Part shown: in pieces, positions 62,938-64,000 of the stretch
Numbering within the stretch: the stretch's first letter is position 1
Layout: every line of letters begins with the position of its first letter
From: VYFG01 sp965204165
GTDB lineage: Bacteria > Pseudomonadota > Gammaproteobacteria > Arenicellales > Poriferihabitantaceae
Direction: 5' to 3'
Length of the DNA: 64,000 nucleotides
NCBI GenBank assembly: GCA_965204165.1
Contig: OZ241969.1
Span: forward strand, 3,348,001-3,412,000
Translations under genes and position numbers: made by a program
The notes under the pieces: model-generated
Database searches by the model: none
Told to the model about the DNA's origin: nothing
The model's input: the letters and a program-made list of their open reading frames with translations, nothing else

Positions 62938-63590
62938 CTTTATTTATGACAAAACAATTAGTTACATTAATTATGGAGGGGAACTTCGGCAACCAGCCTG
63001 GAATTTCAATGTACCTAGCGTAGTAACCTTGCCGTGGATTTCACAATTCGAACCGGATTAAGTCAATGAATACCTGAAACAACTCTTCGATCAATAAACC
63101 GGAGCACATGCAAATTCAGGGGGAAAACCCGATTCGAGACAACGGTCAAAACACCTCCAACGTACATGGATTGCGGAATAATTTGCCCTTCAGATGTAAC
63201 TCCTAGATACCGTGAAAGGGCTGTTGTCGGTGCCTTCATCCTATGGGGATCCGGCAATTTGGCAACGATAGTGACGATAGTCGGAAAATACCATCGGCGT
63301 CGAGGAGGGAGCACCCAATACAGACGCGAGAGGGTCGCCGAGGTTCTCCGTGAGCGAGTAATACCAATCATTGTGGTTACTTAACGATGTCAACCAGCCG
63401 TCTCCTCCCGAGATCCGCAAAATTTTTAAGCTGGTGTGTCGCACCGCCAGCTCCCTAACCCGACTTACATTGTGTGCTGCGGGGTGGCTGGGTCCATACC
63501 ACTTCCGTTAGAAACACCCGGGTAAGCGCTGCACGGCTTGCCCGGGGCCACCCCAGACCCAGATACGAGCATGCAACATCGCTGTGGTCT
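62938..63590. other. Gene-poor interval between two IS copies
   Basis: About 650 bases of lower GC than the flanks. Short ORFs on both strands (longest 102 codons) share no family character, and no start has a good ribosome-binding site. The right end contains the pseudoknot-capable element at 63481-63562. The rest holds nothing I can identify; it may be decayed island DNA. Confidence 0.5.
63481..63562. other. Strongly self-complementary element, possible structured RNA
   Basis: GGGGTGGC (63481-63488) pairs with GCCACCCC (63547-63554); CCCGGGTAAGC (63517-63527) pairs with GCTTGCCCGGG (63536-63546) with one mismatch around an 8-base loop; and CTGGGTC (63488-63494) pairs with GACCCAG (63556-63562) crossing the first stem, which would form an H-type pseudoknot. 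It stops 28 bases before the next IS. No known RNA family was recognised. Confidence 0.35.
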
Positions 63591-64000
63591 CAGCAATTCC
63601 CGCTGGTTTAAAAAGTCAAGCAAATACAAGGTGATAGAGAGATACGGAAAAAACTTTTTCGTAAAGTTTTTCAGGAATTCTGGTATCATACAGTTCCAAT
63701 TTCATGAACCAGGTGAAATTGGATGCGTGAACCATCAAATCGCAAACACTTGAGCGCACAGGGATTGCTGCAGTCGATCCGGTCGAGTTTCGAGGAGATT
63801 CCGGACACGAAGCGCACCCGCAAGTTCCCGTTGTCGGACGTCATGATGTCGGCGCTGGCGATGTTCGGTCTGAAATATCCATCGCTGCTGCAGTTCGAGC
63901 GGTCGCAGTCCGAGGAAGCGGTGCGGCACAATCTGAAGCATCTGTACGGGGTGGCGCAGGCGCCGAGCGACACGTACATGAGGGAACGGCTGGACGAATT
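63591..64000 (+). mobile_element. Second copy of the 1,619-bp IS, cut by window edge
   Basis: From CAGCAATTCCCGC onward the sequence equals the copy at 61310 (offset 2,281 bases) without differences that I can see. Left flank ends TGTGGTCT; the right end and any target duplication are outside the window. Confidence 0.9.
63723..64000 (+). CDS. IS4-type transposase, N-terminal part (copy 2)
   Basis: The first 92 codons of the same transposase as at 61442, open to the right edge (MREPSNRKHLSAQGLLQS ... PSDTYMRERLDE). Nothing suggests it is broken within the window. Confidence 0.9.
   Translation, partial: MREPSNRKHLSAQGLLQSIRSSFEEIPDTKRTRKFPLSDVMMSALAMFGLKYPSLLQFERSQSEEAVRHNLKHLYGVAQAPSDTYMRERLDE

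Noticed and set aside
63166..63384. 72-codon ORF between the last two IS copies
   Set aside because: No recognisable features, no ribosome-binding site, and overlapping ORFs of similar length on the other strand.

Overview
The window looks like a chromosome piece from a GC-rich gammaproteobacterium that carries several insertion sequences. The assignment rests on gene order: recA-recX-alaS-lysC-csrA-tRNA-Ser-tRNA-Arg, rpsP-rimM-trmD-rplS, and der-bamB-yfgM-hisS-rodZ-rlmN-ndk are all arrangements typical of that class. The clusters are compacted relative to textbook ones: no pilW or ispG lies between rlmN and hisS, and iscA stands outside an isc operon. Abundant demethylation-type genes, multiple recently moved IS elements and decayed surface-protein genes would fit a marine or host-associated lifestyle, but that is inference.

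Layout. 1-10.6 kb: ampG (cut by the left edge), pyrE, a PII protein, two tRNAs, csrA with an unusual tail, lysC, alaS, recX, recA with a probable damage-responsive operator, a SixA-like phosphatase and a methyltransferase. 10.6-19.9 kb: a catabolic block with a GNAT enzyme, cupin, dimethylglycine-dehydrogenase-like flavoprotein, MttB-family methyltransferase, GlxA/GbdR-type AraC regulator, 3-hydroxyisobutyrate-dehydrogenase-like enzyme, CitE-like lyase and aminotransferase. 20-40.9 kb: housekeeping (relA, yjbQ, xerD, a TPR protein, the rpsP operon, a small lipoprotein, xseA, a degenerate LytM protein, der-bamB-yfgM-hisS-rodZ-rlmN-ndk, mtaB, iscA, and a HAD phosphatase resembling eukaryotic pseudouridine phosphatase).

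41-52.9 kb is the accessory island. It holds two apparently identical 2,000-bp IS copies, a tyrosine recombinase flanked by inverted recombination-core-like sites, a large autotransporter gene broken by an amber codon and by a second kind of IS, and a TbpB-like lipoprotein gene whose signal peptide is split by the second 2,000-bp IS. Removing each IS with one copy of its target duplication restores the reading frame exactly. The recombinase segment is the most interesting part: the two inverted sites share the same 6-bp spacer and are read in the same translation frame, so inversion would place the recombinase behind a perfect Shine-Dalgarno and ATG that now drive only a 43-codon ORF.

52.9-61.2 kb is a second demethylation block (MFS transporter, another dimethylglycine-dehydrogenase-like protein, an XRE regulator, another MttB-family protein), divergent from a membrane desaturase translationally coupled to a PhnD-like protein. 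Neither MttB gene has a corrinoid-protein gene beside it. 61.3-64 kb holds a complete third IS, a gene-poor 650-bp stretch with a pseudoknot-capable inverted-repeat element, and the start of a second copy of that IS running off the right edge.
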